A DNA stretch of 64,000 bases from Sphingobacterium sp. SGG-5 (GTDB taxonomy: Bacteria > Bacteroidota > Bacteroidia > Sphingobacteriales > Sphingobacteriaceae), in contig NZ_JAAKGO010000002.1 of assembly GCF_011043525.1 (NCBI RefSeq), positions 186,001 to 250,000 on the forward strand. Reading direction: 5' to 3'. Of this stretch, positions 16,219-26,527 are shown piece by piece. Position numbers and translations under genes: made by a program. The notes under the pieces were generated by a model. The model was not told where the DNA came from. It saw nothing but the letters and a program-made list of their open reading frames with translations, and did not search any database. Within the stretch, counting starts at the first letter, position 1. Each line of letters begins with the position of its first letter.

Positions 16219-16593
16219 TCAAATGGCTATACCGCTTCCGCCCACCACTTTAATGCCTTTCTCGAATTTTTTCCAAAATCTGATATAGCGATAGTCAACT
16301 TCAAATGGTACGTTATTGAATCTTCCCTTCAATTTCATTGTCAATGTAATGACCGCCATATCATCGATAATGTTCAGGTTTTCAACTTTTGGAAAAAGTT
16401 CGTCGACCTTTAATGCCCCATCACGATAGGTATCCAAATCGGCTTCTTTAGTTATTACTTCCCCGCTTGGGAGAATAAACAACAGGTCATTGTGCAGTAA
16501 TTCGTCAAGCAACGGTACATTGGCTTCTTTGATTGCACTGTAGAGCTTGTTTTCCTGTTCTATAATGTTGTTTTCTGTTATTGCATTACCCAT
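16219..16593 (-). CDS. NTF2-like/DUF4440 family protein
   Basis: About 124 residues from the preferred start MGNAITENN at 16593; upstream ATG codons (16638 and others) give an unlikely extension. NIIEQENKLYSAIKEANVPLLDELLHNDLLFILPSGEVITKEADL is the usual helix and cone-shaped sheet start of the nuclear transport factor 2 fold, and TMKLKGRFNNVPFEVDYRYIRFWKKFEKGIKVVGGSG closes it. Proteins of this type bind small molecules or act as enzymes with many substrates; no role can be assigned. The gene is convergent with the AraC-type gene. Confidence 0.75.
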   Translation of the reverse strand: MGNAITENNIIEQENKLYSAIKEANVPLLDELLHNDLLFILPSGEVITKEADLDTYRDGALKVDELFPKVENLNIIDDMAVITLTMKLKGRFNNVPFEVDYRYIRFWKKFEKGIKVVGGSGIAI

Positions 16594-16849
16594 AATCATA
16601 TGTTTGCCACCAAAATGGAAATTATTCATGTAGGACAAATTTATAGATCAAACTTTTTAATTAGCTATATTGGTATAAGAAAAACGATTTTTTACAATTA
16701 GAGGGATTTTCATCAACGCACCTTTGCAATGTAATTTAATGTAAGGGCAAATGATAAAACCAATTCTGGAATTAGCAGTCATATTATCAGGTTCGGACAT
16801 TATGGTTGCGTGCAATTCAACAATCGTTTAACAATCAAATCAAGAAAAA

Positions 16850-17239
16850 ATGTTTACTGCAGAACAAATCAAAACAGCCCATGCCAAGGTAAAATCAGGT
16901 GCTGACTTCCCATCCTACATTCAGGAAATTAAAGCATTGGGTGTAACCCACTATGAAGCATATGTAACCGATGGGCATATTGACTATCACGGTGTTAATG
17001 CCTATACAGCGAATGTGCCCGCAAAGTATGAGCCGTTAGTAATTGCCGACACCCCAAAAGGTGAAGCATTTAAGGCAGAACTGTTAGCTCACCAACAAGG
17101 CAAAACGGATTTTCTTACTTTTATTAAAATGTGTGCAACATTTGGCATTGAAAAGTGGGCTATTTGTATAGACAAAATGACCTGTACCTACTACGACAAA
17201 TCTGGAAATGAAATTTTGGCAGAAGAAATCCCGCACTAA
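16850..17239 (+). CDS. DUF1398 family protein (YbcV-like)
   Basis: 129 residues, cytoplasmic. It is recognised as DUF1398 from its start MFTAEQIKTAHAKVKSGADF and the middle part GVTHYEAYVTDGHIDYHG, then GKTDFLTFIKMCATFGIEKW and MTCTYYDKSGNEI. The family is small, found in many Proteobacteria and Bacteroidota and sometimes labelled as a phage-related protein, with no proven function. The start follows AAGAAAAA directly. It lies left of a tRNA-Lys gene in the accessory region. The 210 bases before it hold no convincing gene. Confidence 0.8.
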   Translation: MFTAEQIKTAHAKVKSGADFPSYIQEIKALGVTHYEAYVTDGHIDYHGVNAYTANVPAKYEPLVIADTPKGEAFKAELLAHQQGKTDFLTFIKMCATFGIEKWAICIDKMTCTYYDKSGNEILAEEIPH

Positions 17240-17284
17240 TTTTAAAAAGAAACTCATGTATTCCTAATCTGCCCTTATAAACGC

Positions 17285-17321
17285 AAAAAAGCCGTTTTTC
17301 TATATAAAAAAACGACTTTTT
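17285..17321. terminator. A/T-flanked hairpin between DUF1398 gene and tRNA-Lys
   Basis: AAAAAGCCGTTTTT and AAAAAACGACTTTTT pair across the loop CTATAT with a mismatch in the centre. With T-runs on both strands it can end the DUF1398 transcript and the minus-strand tRNA transcript. Confidence 0.6.
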
Positions 17322-17325
17322 GATG

Positions 17326-17401
17326 TGGTGACCCCGGAGAGGCTCGAACTCTCGACCCACTGATTAAGAGTCTGTTGCTCTACCAACTGAGCTACGAAGT
17401 C
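17326..17401 (-). tRNA. tRNA-Lys(CUU), copy 1, with imperfect stems
   Basis: A 76-base cloverleaf including an encoded CCA. The anticodon loop CTCTTAA gives anticodon CUU. The D arm GCTCAGTTGGTAGAGC and T arm with GGTTCGA-type loop (AGAGTTCGAGCCTCT) are normal. Compared with the copy at 18511-18583 it has two changes: one puts an A-A mismatch in the anticodon stem (ACAGA against TCAGT), the other makes a G-U pair in the acceptor stem. It may be a weakened or non-functional duplicate. Confidence 0.8.
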
Positions 17402-17465
17402 AAAACGTCGTTTCTGACTTACAGGAACAATATTAGCCATTATTTTTGGAATCATGAAATTTGTT

Positions 17466-17491
17466 CCGTTACATATTTGTAACGGTTTTTT
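17466..17491 (+). terminator. intrinsic terminator-like hairpin
   Basis: CCGTTAC (17466-17472), loop ATATTT, GTAACGG (17479-17485), then TTTTTT. It is oriented on the plus strand and lies between tRNA-Lys copy 1 and the vapC gene, with no plus-strand gene just upstream, so it may be a remnant of lost DNA. Confidence 0.55.
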
Positions 17492-17533
17492 AAACGATTT
17501 ATAGAAATTCACCGGCGGTACTGCTTGTGGCTA

Positions 17534-17935
17534 TCATTCGGCTGTCCAATCTTCGATAACAATTCTGTCAAGTCTGTCAAAGTCACTTACGTTTTTTGTC
17601 ACCAAAGTAAGGTTGTTGAAAATGGCTGTTGTACCTATAAGCAAGTCAAAATCGTCTAATATCCTACCCTTGGTTTTCAATCGGGCTTTTTCTTTTGCGT
17701 AAATGTCGAGAACAGGGAAAATCGGAAGAATATCGAATTTAGCAATAAATGCTTCCATATTTTTTCGGTTCTTTTCTTTCTGCACACTGTTTTCAACACC
17801 GTATTTAAGCTCCGCTATCGTCACTTCAGACAAAAGACAGTTTTCTTCACCAACTGCTTTGATTTTACGATGCAGGTCAAACTGCCCTTTGATGAAATAG
17901 ATACAAATATTGGTGTCGAGTAAGAATTTTTTCAC
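17534..17935 (-). CDS. vapC: VapC-type PIN-domain ribonuclease toxin
   Basis: 133 residues, the usual VapC length. The PIN acidic residues are present: Asp7 in FLLDTNICIYFIKG, Glu42 in TIAELKYGVE, Asp94/95/97 in ILDDFDLLIGTTAI and Asp118 in VTKNVSDFDRL. PIN toxins cut RNA (often initiator tRNA or rRNA) with Mg2+. The start overlaps the antitoxin gene by four bases (ATGA), the classical vapBC arrangement. All active-site residues are intact, so the toxin is probably functional. The pair lies between two tRNA-Lys genes, which hints at mobile origin. Confidence 0.92.
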   Translation of the reverse strand: MKKFLLDTNICIYFIKGQFDLHRKIKAVGEENCLLSEVTIAELKYGVENSVQKEKNRKNMEAFIAKFDILPIFPVLDIYAKEKARLKTKGRILDDFDLLIGTTAIFNNLTLVTKNVSDFDRLDRIVIEDWTAE

Positions 17936-18180
17936 AATTCTTCACGTTTACGGGTGAAGTTCCTTGCAGCTTTAAGTTCCGCAATTAATTCATCTGCGGT
18001 TTGGTCTGATTCCCAAGAACCGTATAAAGATTCAAGAGAAACTTCTTTCTCTCGCTTTTTAGAGGTTTTCATCGACTTTGAAAGTCGGGCGATAAGTTCC
18101 AATTTATTATTGGGACTAAGACTTTTCAGCAATGTATAATAGCTGTCAATTAGGGTTGTATTTAAATCTGCTGTTTTCAT
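17932..18180 (-). CDS. vapB: VapB-type antitoxin
   Basis: 82 residues, helical and charged. SYYTLLKSLSPNNKLELIARLSKSMK followed by SLYGSWESDQTADELIAELKAARNF is a common Bacteroidota VapB type; the N-terminal half should dimerise and bind DNA, the C-terminal part should wrap the PIN active site. It precedes vapC with a 4-base overlap. A strong ribosome site AAAGGAGG (18186-18193) lies five bases upstream, rare in this window, and a TATCTTTG promoter element lies at 18204-18211, so the leader is only about 20 bases. Autorepression is typical for the family. Confidence 0.85.
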   Translation of the reverse strand: MKTADLNTTLIDSYYTLLKSLSPNNKLELIARLSKSMKTSKKREKEVSLESLYGSWESDQTADELIAELKAARNFTRKREEL

Positions 18181-18203
18181 CTTTTCCTCCTTTCAAATTA
18201 TAA

Positions 18204-18211
18204 CAAAGATA
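18204..18211 (-). promoter_or_regulatory. promoter -7 element of vapBC
   Basis: Minus strand TATCTTTG, a full match to TANNTTTG. The rest of the 18212-18510 stretch is AT-rich and holds no convincing gene. Confidence 0.5.
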
Positions 18212-18510
18212 GTCAAAATTTTTTGCTATATATTTGTCGCCTAAAAATACGGGGTTGCAAAGTCTGAAAAATAATCGGTGTCGTTTTGCAATTATCGTTT
18301 CTATTTGTTCTATAACCCGTTATTAGAAAATTTTTAAGGGCATCCAATAGTGAGTAAAGAAATGAGTAAAATTGAGGCAAAACCACTATAGTATTGTCGG
18401 GAATTTAAAATAATATTTAACCGTCCTTATGAATAGATTATATTACTGTAAGTGACTGAAATAAAGCACATAAAACTAAAAACCCCCATATTACTATGAG
18501 GACTTGTTTG

Positions 18511-18583
18511 TGACCCCGGAGAGGCTCGAACTCTCGACCCACTGATTAAGAGTCAGTTGCTCTACCAACTGAGCTACGGAGTC
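18511..18583 (-). tRNA. tRNA-Lys(CUU), copy 2, well-paired
   Basis: 73 bases without encoded CCA. The anticodon stem ACTGA/TCAGT is perfect around the loop CTCTTAA (anticodon CUU). Acceptor stem GACTCCG pairs with CGGGGTC with one G-U. It is the same as copy 1 at all but two bases, 1.2 kb away on the same strand, and is the better formed of the two. Confidence 0.92.
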
Positions 18584-18648
18584 TGGTGTGCCAAATATCA
18601 GGATAAAATTTATTAGAATAAAGAAAAAATTAAAGTTTTGATATTACG

Positions 18649-18656
18649 TACCTTTG
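18649..18656 (+). promoter_or_regulatory. promoter -7 element of the MFS gene
   Basis: TACCTTTG, full TANNTTTG match, 22 bases before the ATG at 18679. No clear TTG stands at the -33 distance. Confidence 0.45.
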
Positions 18657-18678
18657 CGTAGGCTTTTTTGGTATATAT

Positions 18679-19854
18679 ATGGCAACTCTCCGCTATGATA
18701 CGCCTGCGTCACTTCAAACACACAAACGACGGGTCCGGGCTGCAATTACACTATTCTATTTCGGACAAGGCTTGGCCTTCGCTTCCTGGGCAAGCCGTAT
18801 CCCCTTGATAAAAAGCCAGCTTGCCTTATCGGATGCGCAGCTCGGTACAGTACTCCTTATGCTCCCCATAGGCCAACTGCTGACTATGCCCCTCTCGGGC
18901 AAATTGGTGTCCAAGTTCGGCAGCCACAGTCTGCTACCCATCATGGCGCTGTTGTATGGTATCAATCTATTAGCTATTGCTTTTGCAGCAAATGGCATAC
19001 AGTTGGGTATTTTACTGTTTCTGTTCGGTGTCATTGGCAACATGTGTAATATATCGGTCAATACACAGGGTGTTTTAGGCGAAAATATTTACCAAAAACC
19101 TATTATGGCGTCGTTCCATGGCGCGTGGAGTCTGGCTGGCTTTACGGGAGCGTTGATCGGCCTGTTGACGACAAACTTACATTTAAGTACTGCACAGCAT
19201 TTCTTATTGATTTTTGTCCTGCTGATTATCAACGTTTTCGTAAACAGATCCTACCTTGCTCCTCCATCGGAAAATCTGACCATGAAAAGATCCTTTTCCT
19301 TTAAACCCGACCGTATCTTAATTTCACTGGGTGTCGTCGGATTCTGCAGCATGGCCACCGAAGGAGCTATGTTCGATTGGAGCGGTGTGTATTTCCATGA
19401 TATTGTCCAATCTCCTGAACAGTTGGTGACGTTAGGTTATGCGTCATTTATGATTATGATGGCGATAGGACGCTTTATCGGAGATTTTGTGTTGCAACGC
19501 CTCGGACGCCAACGGACACTGCAGGTTAGCGGTCTACTGATGTTTACCGGAATGATGCTATCTGTTGCCTTCCCGAATATTTATATGGCCACAGTTGGTT
19601 TTATGATGGTCGGTATTGGCGTAGCCTGTAATATACCAACGGTCTATTCTGTTGCAGGGAAACACCCGACTATCCCATCGGGTATGGCTATCGCCATGGT
19701 ATCTACCGTAAGCTATCTGGGCTTCCTCATGGGACCTCCCCTAATCGGTTACATCGCCGAGGTATTTAGTCTCCGCTTTTCATTCGCCCTCTTCTCCTTC
19801 TTTGGTTTACTCATGTTTATCATGAGCAGCAAGTTGAAGGTGTTTAAAGTATAG
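18679..19854 (+). CDS. MFS transporter
   Basis: 391 residues with about 12 hydrophobic segments. The first half starts AAITLFYFGQGLAFASWASRIPLIKSQLALSDAQLGTVLL, typical of the YbjJ/Inner-membrane MFS group, and the loop GKLVSKFGSHSLLP stands at the usual loop 2-3 motif. MASFHGAWSLAGFTGALIG is characteristic of the same group. These proteins are often annotated as sugar or drug transporters without proof, so no substrate is given. It is a single-gene unit between tRNA-Lys and gapN, convergent with the latter. Confidence 0.85.
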   Translation: MATLRYDTPASLQTHKRRVRAAITLFYFGQGLAFASWASRIPLIKSQLALSDAQLGTVLLMLPIGQLLTMPLSGKLVSKFGSHSLLPIMALLYGINLLAIAFAANGIQLGILLFLFGVIGNMCNISVNTQGVLGENIYQKPIMASFHGAWSLAGFTGALIGLLTTNLHLSTAQHFLLIFVLLIINVFVNRSYLAPPSENLTMKRSFSFKPDRILISLGVVGFCSMATEGAMFDWSGVYFHDIVQSPEQLVTLGYASFMIMMAIGRFIGDFVLQRLGRQRTLQVSGLLMFTGMMLSVAFPNIYMATVGFMMVGIGVACNIPTVYSVAGKHPTIPSGMAIAMVSTVSYLGFLMGPPLIGYIAEVFSLRFSFALFSFFGLLMFIMSSKLKVFKV

Positions 19855-19865
19855 CTAAAAAAAGA

Positions 19866-19913
19866 AGAGGCCATTCCCGAAATTTGTCTTTAAAAACAAA
19901 GGAAACAGCCTCT
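19866..19913. terminator. possible terminator between MFS gene and gapN
   Basis: AGAGGC (19866-19871) and GCCTCT (19908-19913) are inverted copies, with an inner TTTGT/ACAAA pair. It lies in the 67-base convergent gap. The stem is interrupted, so this is a weak call. Confidence 0.3.
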
Positions 19914-19921
19914 CATTCGTA

Positions 19922-21541
19922 TTAGAAAATAAACTTGGTACTTAAGAAGTTTGACGCGTCCGCACTGACAATCTCATTCAGCAGCTCTTTATTGCTTTCG
20001 CTGAACTTAGCGGCCACCAACGAGCGTATAGAGAACGAACGTAAGGCATCTACAACAGACAAGGTACCCTCAGCACTGTCTTTCCGACCAGTGAACGGGA
20101 ATGTATCCGGACCGCGCTGACATTGGCAGTTGATGTTCACTCTACTCACCTGATTGACCAACGGATCAATCAACGATGAAAGCACAGAAGCATTGTTACT
20201 AAAAATGCTGACTTGCTGTCCGTGAGAAGATCCGATAAGGTATTCAATAGGCTCCTCCAAATCGTCAAACGGTACAACTGGAATAACAGGCCCAAATTGT
20301 TCCTCCCGATACAGCTTCATCTGTGCGTTGACCGGATAAACGATCGCCGGATAGAAGAATGATTCCGAGACCTGTCCACCGTTTTCATTGACCACTTTAG
20401 CGCCGTGAGCCTTCGCATCTTCAATACATTCGGTTAAATAAGCGGGCTTATTTACTTCGGGTAGGGGTGTCAGCATAACGCCTTTCTCCCAGGGCATACC
20501 GTATTTCAATTTACCGACCTCTGCCGACAACCTTTTCAAAAACTCTTGAGCTATGCTCCGATGTACATAGATAATTTTCAGTGCCGTACAACGTTGCCCA
20601 TTGAACGACAGCGAGCCCAATACGGTCTCGGACACGGCCAAGTTCAAATCTGCATCTTTGTTAATAATAGCAGCGTTCTTCGCATCCAGCCCAAGTATAG
20701 CGCGCAACCGATTCACTTTAGGATGCAGCTTTTTCAATTCATCGGCTACACGGCTGGATCCAATCAATGTCAGGACATTAATCTTACCCGATTGCATCAA
20801 CGATGGCACAATTTTATTGCCTCGTCCATAAATCGTATTGACGACTCCTTTCGGGAAACTCGTCCGGAATGCATCCAACAAAGGGTAATGCAATAACGTA
20901 CCGTGCTTTGGTGGTTTAAACAACAGTGTGTTGCCCATGATCAATGCCGGTATCAATGTAGTGAAAGTCTCGTTTAACGGATAGTTGAACGGTCCCATAC
21001 AGAGTACGACACCCAAAGGCGATCTCCTGATCTGCGCGACGATACCTTGTTCAATTTGAAAACGTGACGAATCCCGATCTAAATCTTTCAATGCATCTAT
21101 GGTCGCGTATATATACTCTACCGTGCGATCAAATTCTTTTACCGAATCGGCAAATGATTTACCGATTTCCCACATAATCAATTTTACGACGATATCTTTC
21201 TTTTCAATCATCTTTCGTGTAAAATCTTCTACACATTTGATACGGTCGGCAACACTCATCGTTGGCCATACGCCTCGGCCGTTATCATAGGCTTTTACAG
21301 CGGCATCCAGTGCTTGCATGGACTCTTGTTCCGTACATACCGGATAGCTACCTATACGCTTTCGTTGTAACCCGTCTTTTGTTTTGACACAAATGGGTGA
21401 GAAAACCTCACTGATCTGGCCGTCCCAGGTCAACATCTCGCCGTTTGACAAATATTCCCGCTGATCGATTTGCTCGCTTAAAGCAAACTCCGCTGGAATA
21501 TTATTCTCTTCACTGAAAAGAGTTTCTAAGTCTAAACTCAT
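19922..21541 (-). CDS. gapN: NADP-dependent non-phosphorylating glyceraldehyde-3-phosphate dehydrogenase
   Basis: 539 residues of the aldehyde dehydrogenase superfamily. The catalytic Cys is in SFNGQRCTALKIIYVHRS and the general-base region reads ILGLDAKNAAIINKDADL, the GapN-like version of the usual ELGG motif. PLGVVLCMGPFNYPLNETFTTLIPALIMGNTLLFKPPKHGT is the cofactor and active-site region; GSSRVADELKK contributes to NADP binding. GapN oxidises glyceraldehyde-3-phosphate directly to 3-phosphoglycerate, making NADPH and bypassing ATP formation. The chain is about 40-60 residues longer than classical GapN, mainly at the N-terminus. Other ALDH roles are possible but less likely. Confidence 0.85.
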   Translation of the reverse strand: MSLDLETLFSEENNIPAEFALSEQIDQREYLSNGEMLTWDGQISEVFSPICVKTKDGLQRKRIGSYPVCTEQESMQALDAAVKAYDNGRGVWPTMSVADRIKCVEDFTRKMIEKKDIVVKLIMWEIGKSFADSVKEFDRTVEYIYATIDALKDLDRDSSRFQIEQGIVAQIRRSPLGVVLCMGPFNYPLNETFTTLIPALIMGNTLLFKPPKHGTLLHYPLLDAFRTSFPKGVVNTIYGRGNKIVPSLMQSGKINVLTLIGSSRVADELKKLHPKVNRLRAILGLDAKNAAIINKDADLNLAVSETVLGSLSFNGQRCTALKIIYVHRSIAQEFLKRLSAEVGKLKYGMPWEKGVMLTPLPEVNKPAYLTECIEDAKAHGAKVVNENGGQVSESFFYPAIVYPVNAQMKLYREEQFGPVIPVVPFDDLEEPIEYLIGSSHGQQVSIFSNNASVLSSLIDPLVNQVSRVNINCQCQRGPDTFPFTGRKDSAEGTLSVVDALRSFSIRSLVAAKFSESNKELLNEIVSADASNFLSTKFIF

Positions 21542-21667
21542 AATAAGAAAATAGGTGAAAATTTATTTTTTAATAATATTGCAAAATTAGCATCAAAAAA
21601 CGGCTATTCAAAGAAAAATATATAATAAAAACACGAAATCGTTGTCGAAATGTTAAAAATTAAAAAA

Positions 21668-21735
21668 TCCTGCCTATCCATAGATTCCTCTTCGTTCCTC
21701 ATTCGGAATGACGACCTTATTCCTGTGGGTGACAA
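21668..21735. repeat. short REP-like palindromic element
   Basis: The stretch contains TTCGTTCCTCATTCGGAATG, where CGTTCC and GGAATG nearly pair, followed by TGACGACC. Sequences of this shape are common as dispersed intergenic repeats in many bacteria. It lies in the 248-base gap between gapN and rarA, otherwise AT-rich and empty. Confidence 0.4.
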
Positions 21736-21763
21736 TAGTATGTAATCGCCAAAAACAATTTGA

Positions 21764-21771
21764 TAACTTTG
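21764..21771 (+). promoter_or_regulatory. promoter -7 element of rarA
   Basis: TAACTTTG, full TANNTTTG match, 18 bases before the ATG at 21790. Confidence 0.5.
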
Positions 21772-21789
21772 TATATATAAATCACGACT

Positions 21790-23070
21790 ATGGCAACACG
21801 CATTCCTTTAGCTGAACGGCTACGGCCAAAAACGCTGGCAGATTATGTAGGGCAGGAGCACATTATGGGTGAAGGCGGGGTATTACGATCCGCCATAGAC
21901 CGCCGGAATATTCCCTCCATGATTCTATGGGGGCCGCCGGGAGTCGGCAAAACCAGCTTGGCCTATCTTATTGCCCGGGAGCTCGATCGCCCCTTTTTTA
22001 GTCTTTCTGCGATAAAATCGGGTGTAAAGGAGGTGCGCGAGATTATTGATAAGGCGGAACAGCTGAAGAATTTCGATCAATCGCAACCTATTCTTTTTAT
22101 TGATGAAATTCACCGTTTTTCCAAGTCGCAACAGGACTCCTTACTCGGAGCCGTAGAAAAAGGATTGGTCACCCTTATTGGTGCAACCACCGAAAACCCC
22201 TCCTTTGAGGTCATATCTGCTTTATTATCACGTTGTCAGGTATATGTACTCGAACATCTTAGTGAGGAGGAGCTTATTTCACTGCTTCAAAAAGCGATGC
22301 AAGAGGATGATTTCCTCAAAAATGATACGATCAACTTGCAGGAATACGAAGCACTTATCCGACTTTCCGGCGGAGATGCACGACGCCTGTTGAATATCTT
22401 CGAATTGGTCGTGGATGCTGCTGTACCCCACCATACGCCCATTACAAACGATTTTGTGTTGAAGCAGGTACAGCAAAATATGGCGCGATACGATAAGACC
22501 GGAGAGCAACACTACGATATCATTTCGGCATTTATTAAGTCTATTCGGGGTTCCGATCCGAACGCTGCTGTATATTGGCTGGCCCGAATGATTGAGGGAG
22601 GCGAGGATCCGTCTTTTATTGCCCGCCGATTACTGATCCTGGCGTCGGAAGATATTGGCAATGCCAATCCTAATGCCCTATTATTGGCGAACACCTGTTT
22701 CCAAGCGGTCAACGTCATCGGCTGGCCGGAGGCCCGCATTATTCTCTCTCAGGCGGTGACTTACCTTGCCTGCTCCGCAAAAAGCAACGCCTCTTATGAA
22801 GCGGTCAACAAGGCACAAACGTTGGTACGGCGTACGGGAGACCTTTCTGTGCCCCTACATCTGCGGAATGCACCAACAAAACTGATGAAGGAGCTGGATT
22901 ATGGTGCGGAATATAAGTATGCACACGCCTTTCCCGGAAATTTCGTGGAGCAGGAGTTCTTGCCGAATGAAATCACGAATACAAAGCTCTATGATCCTGG
23001 CACCAACAGTGCGGAAGATAAACTGCGTCAGTCGCTCCGCGAAAAATGGAAAGGGAAATACGGATATTAG
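21790..23070 (+). CDS. rarA: replication-associated recombination protein A (AAA+ ATPase)
   Basis: 426 residues. Close family match: start [22 protein letters not shown], Walker [16 protein letters not shown], Walker [17 protein letters not shown], sensor 1 [13 protein letters not shown] and the arginine-finger region [14 protein letters not shown]. The C-terminal part with [34 protein letters not shown] is the tetramerisation domain. RarA (MgsA) works at stalled replication forks with SSB and RecA-type repair. Own promoter; single-gene unit. Confidence 0.97.
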   Translation: MATRIPLAERLRPKTLADYVGQEHIMGEGGVLRSAIDRRNIPSMILWGPPGVGKTSLAYLIARELDRPFFSLSAIKSGVKEVREIIDKAEQLKNFDQSQPILFIDEIHRFSKSQQDSLLGAVEKGLVTLIGATTENPSFEVISALLSRCQVYVLEHLSEEELISLLQKAMQEDDFLKNDTINLQEYEALIRLSGGDARRLLNIFELVVDAAVPHHTPITNDFVLKQVQQNMARYDKTGEQHYDIISAFIKSIRGSDPNAAVYWLARMIEGGEDPSFIARRLLILASEDIGNANPNALLLANTCFQAVNVIGWPEARIILSQAVTYLACSAKSNASYEAVNKAQTLVRRTGDLSVPLHLRNAPTKLMKELDYGAEYKYAHAFPGNFVEQEFLPNEITNTKLYDPGTNSAEDKLRQSLREKWKGKYGY

Positions 23071-23137
23071 TTGAACTCACGCAGTTGTGCACAAACAAGA
23101 AAGCTAGCCCCCCCTCGTTTTAATTGTCATAGCTATT

Positions 23138-23566
23138 TTACCAGGCATCTACATAAATGGGCAATTTATACTGTACGCGTACCGGCTTGCCATTCTGTAT
23201 GCCGGGCTCCCATTTTGGAGCTTTACGCAGGACCTTTATCAAGGCATCGCCGGTTCCGTAACCTAAATCTTTTAATATCTCAAAAGAGGAAAGACTTCCA
23301 TCTTTTTCGACGATAAAGGAGACCTCTACTTTTCCGTATACTCGTTCCTTTACTGCTTTTTTAGGCAGTTTGTATTTCTGCTGCACCCACTGGCGAAATG
23401 CCATCATTCCGTCAGAAGATCCCTGCAAGACAGATGAGGAATCTCTGGTAGCCTGGATGTATTCTTGATTATGGCCTTTGCTAAAATACCCTTTCGCTCT
23501 CCCGAAGCAAATGAGCAGGAAAACAAACAAGGCAACAGTTATCTGTGGCAACTTTATCATATCCAA
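23138..23566 (-). CDS. small TonB C-terminal-domain protein
   Basis: 142 residues. An N-terminal hydrophobic segment (ITVALFVFLLICFG) acts as signal peptide or anchor. The C-terminal half, ERVYGKVEVSFIVEKDGSLSSFEILKDLGYGTGDALIKVLRKAPKW followed by PGIQNGKPVRVQYKLPIYV, is the TonB/TolA C-terminal fold found in many Bacteroidota envelope proteins. There is no proline-rich spacer, so it cannot span the periplasm like true TonB; it may be a periplasmic accessory. Convergent with rarA. ATG at 23560 (MIKLPQ) is an alternative start. Confidence 0.8.
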   Translation of the reverse strand: MDMIKLPQITVALFVFLLICFGRAKGYFSKGHNQEYIQATRDSSSVLQGSSDGMMAFRQWVQQKYKLPKKAVKERVYGKVEVSFIVEKDGSLSSFEILKDLGYGTGDALIKVLRKAPKWEPGIQNGKPVRVQYKLPIYVDAW

Positions 23567-23640
23567 AGTTAGCGAAAATAAATCAACCGTCGTCCGAATT
23601 CCATGCGACTACTGCAACGAATGATGCAACAGACTATTTT

Positions 23641-25335
<1,695 letters not shown>

Positions 25336-25348
25336 TTAACCGGTCGGT

Positions 25349-25356
25349 CAAAGATA
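25349..25356 (-). promoter_or_regulatory. promoter -7 element of pgi
   Basis: Minus strand TATCTTTG, full TANNTTTG match, about 60 bases before the ATG at 25287. The -33 element is not clear. Confidence 0.45.
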
Positions 25357-25412
25357 AAAAATGCAGGGGTAAAAATATTTTTATTTTTGACTTTTTATTT
25401 TACATTTGACGA

Positions 25413-26496
25413 ATGACGAAGGAACAAATACAAGACTTGAGGGATAGAGTGACTTCCCTGAGGAGGCACCTTTGACATCGATGTCAAAAAGGCCGAGATA
25501 GCGCAATCCACCGAAATAACACTACAATCCGATTTTTGGGATGCTCCGAAAGAAGCGGAAAAAGTCTTGCAGTCCATCAAAAACTTAAAGATATGGACAG
25601 ACCAATATGATGCTGTTGCTTCGGCTGTAGACGACACGGCGATCATGTATGATTTTTTCCAATCGGGCGATGCCGATGAAAACGATGTCAACGAACAATA
25701 CGCACTCGCGCTCGAAGAGGTAGAGAATTTAGAATTCCGCAACATGCTGAGTGCAGAGGAAGACCAGCTCGATGCGATTCTTCAGATTACAGCAGGTGCG
25801 GGTGGTACCGAATCCTGTGACTGGGCCTCCATGTTGATGCGGATGTACATCATGTGGGGTGAAAAACACGGCTGTAAGGTCACCGAACAGGATCATCAAG
25901 AAGGTGATGTGGCCGGTATCAAGACCGTCACGCTACAATTTTCGGGAAATTTTGCCTATGGCTACCTAAAAGGTGAAAATGGCGTTCATCGCTTGGTGCG
26001 GATCTCTCCTTTTGACAGTAACGCGAAAAGACATACGTCTTTTGCATCAGTATATGTCTATCCTCTTGTGGACGACAACATTGAAATCGATGTAAAGGAT
26101 TCGGAAATCGAATGGGATACATTCCGATCGGGAGGTGCTGGTGGACAAAATGTCAATAAGGTAGAAACAGCGGTACGCTTACACCATAAGCCTACGGGCA
26201 TCATCATCAAGAATCAGGAGTCCCGGTCGCAACTTCAAAACAAGGAAAATGCTTTACGTTTGCTGAAATCGCAGCTTTACGAAATTGAGATGCGGAAGCG
26301 GCAGGAAGCGACAGCGGCTATTGAAGGCTCTAAAAAGAAAATCGAATGGGGTTCACAGATCCGCAATTACGTCCTGCATCCTTATAAGTTAATTAAAGAC
26401 CTCCGGACAAATACCGAAACGTCCAATACACAAGCTGTACTGGACGGAGACTTGGATGAGTTTCTGAAAGCGTATCTGATGGAGTTTGGGGGATAA
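25413..26496 (+). CDS. prfB: peptide chain release factor 2 with programmed +1 frameshift
   Basis: The first frame, from ATG 25413, gives 20 residues ([20 protein letters not shown]) and stops at TGA 25473-25475; a +1 shift to GAC (25474) opens the remaining 340 codons, 360 residues in all. The site has the standard parts: the Shine-Dalgarno-like AGGAGG (25461-25466), CTT and TGA followed by C. SPF at about 198-200 recognises UGA/UAA stop codons, and GGQ at about 243-245 in [16 protein letters not shown] releases the peptide. Lack of RF2 increases shifting, so the gene regulates itself. An annotation that ignores the shift would start it too late, near 25567. Confidence 0.97.
25461..25476 (+). 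promoter_or_regulatory. RF2 programmed frameshift site
   Basis: AGGAGG, three bases, CTT TGA C. The internal Shine-Dalgarno hexamer is three bases before the CTT slippery codon, as in other prfB genes. Confidence 0.95.
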
Positions 26497-26527
26497 GATA
26501 AGTAGATTCGTAATCGTGGACATAAGC

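Noticed and set aside
16751..16831. 26-codon ORF before the DUF1398 gene (MIKPILELAV start)
   Set aside because: Short, no promoter or neighbour support; probably chance.
18229..18236. TATATTTG promoter-like element on plus strand
   Set aside because: No plus-strand gene follows for over 400 bases, and a tRNA on the other strand lies between.
25401..25408. TACATTTG as prfB promoter
   Set aside because: It ends only four bases before the ATG, which would leave almost no leader; kept out because the -33 spacing is also wrong.
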